NCBI RefSeq assembly: GCF_002214185.1 | Contig: NZ_CP022161.1 | Location: forward strand, 8,749,486 to 8,813,485 | Source: Streptomyces capitiformicae | GTDB taxonomy: Bacteria > Actinomycetota > Actinomycetes > Streptomycetales > Streptomycetaceae | Reading direction: 5' to 3' | Length of the DNA: 64,000 nucleotides | Shown here: piece after piece, positions 63,937 to 64,000 of the stretch | Numbering within the stretch: position 1 is the stretch's first letter | Layout: each line of letters begins with the position of its first letter | The notes under the pieces: model-generated | The model's input: only the letters and a program-made list of their open reading frames with translations | Told to the model about the DNA's origin: nothing | The model's database searches: none | Position numbers and translations under genes: made by a program

Positions 63937-64000
63937 ATGGAGCGAGACAGATCGTCGCCGAACAGGCGGCGGATGTTGAAGGGCGCCACCCTCATCGCGA
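63937..64000 (+). CDS. Tat-exported protein, 5' end only
   Basis: ATG 63937, with GGAAAGG six bases upstream, begins a frame that runs off the window. The 21 visible residues are charged, then NRRRMLKGATLIA, a twin-arginine signal start leading into a hydrophobic stretch. The mature protein is not visible, so function cannot be given. Confidence 0.65.
   Translation, partial: MERDRSSPNRRRMLKGATLIA

Overview
The window is GC-rich actinobacterial DNA, almost certainly from a Streptomyces or close relative. The evidence is the strong third-position G/C bias, frequent GTG starts, a complete conservon signalling operon, secreted proteins with Sec, Tat and lipoprotein signals, and a large NRPS cluster. 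All identifications are by eye from sequence motifs; no database search was run.

Positions 1-14502 are the right part of a nonribosomal peptide cluster, all on the + strand. It holds the tail of an A-MT-PCP module, a dimodular C-A-PCP-C-A-PCP synthetase, a PLP enzyme resembling capreomycidine synthase (VioD type), an Fe(II)/2-oxoglutarate oxygenase resembling L-arginine 3-hydroxylase (VioC type), and a C-A-PCP-C synthetase. The last C domain stops abruptly where it meets a fragment of an IS701-type transposase. No thioesterase, reductase or terminal C domain survives, so the assembly line looks truncated. The oxygenase/PLP pair predicts that arginine is converted to a capreomycidine-like residue, and one A domain with two acidic specificity positions could load it.

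Positions 14503-15350 hold mobile-element and toxin-antitoxin debris. Positions 15600-22230 form a block of signalling and secreted proteins: an FHA/helical protein, a membrane Ser/Thr kinase with an I36 inhibitor-like ectodomain, a secreted YD-repeat/phospholipase A2 fusion, and a subtilisin with three P domains. Positions 22231-27260 are a pseudogene-rich stretch (EamA fragment, duplicated DUF1963 fragment, tyrosine-recombinase remnant, ssuC/ssuA remnant behind an intact sulfur-type leader peptide). Two intact genes, DUF1963 and YjbQ, sit within it.

From 27283 onward the content is mostly ordinary chromosome: flavin oxidoreductase, MltG-like protein, ABC exporter with divergent MarR regulator, DctA-type symporter, PNGase A-like amidase, L,D-transpeptidase lipoprotein, a heterodimeric ABC exporter with complementary degenerate ATP sites, DUF5709, a YdjM-like membrane protein, a Ski2-like helicase and TesB thioesterase. 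Then come a DUF6397 protein, an orphan roadblock protein, a PPOX enzyme, and the conservon (histidine kinase, roadblock, DUF742, GTPase) preceded by an MHYT sensor. A methyltransferase and three uncharacterised genes follow, then an SNF2/SWIM pair. The window ends with the xylose locus (xylA divergent from xylB and a ROK regulator) and the start of a Tat-exported protein.
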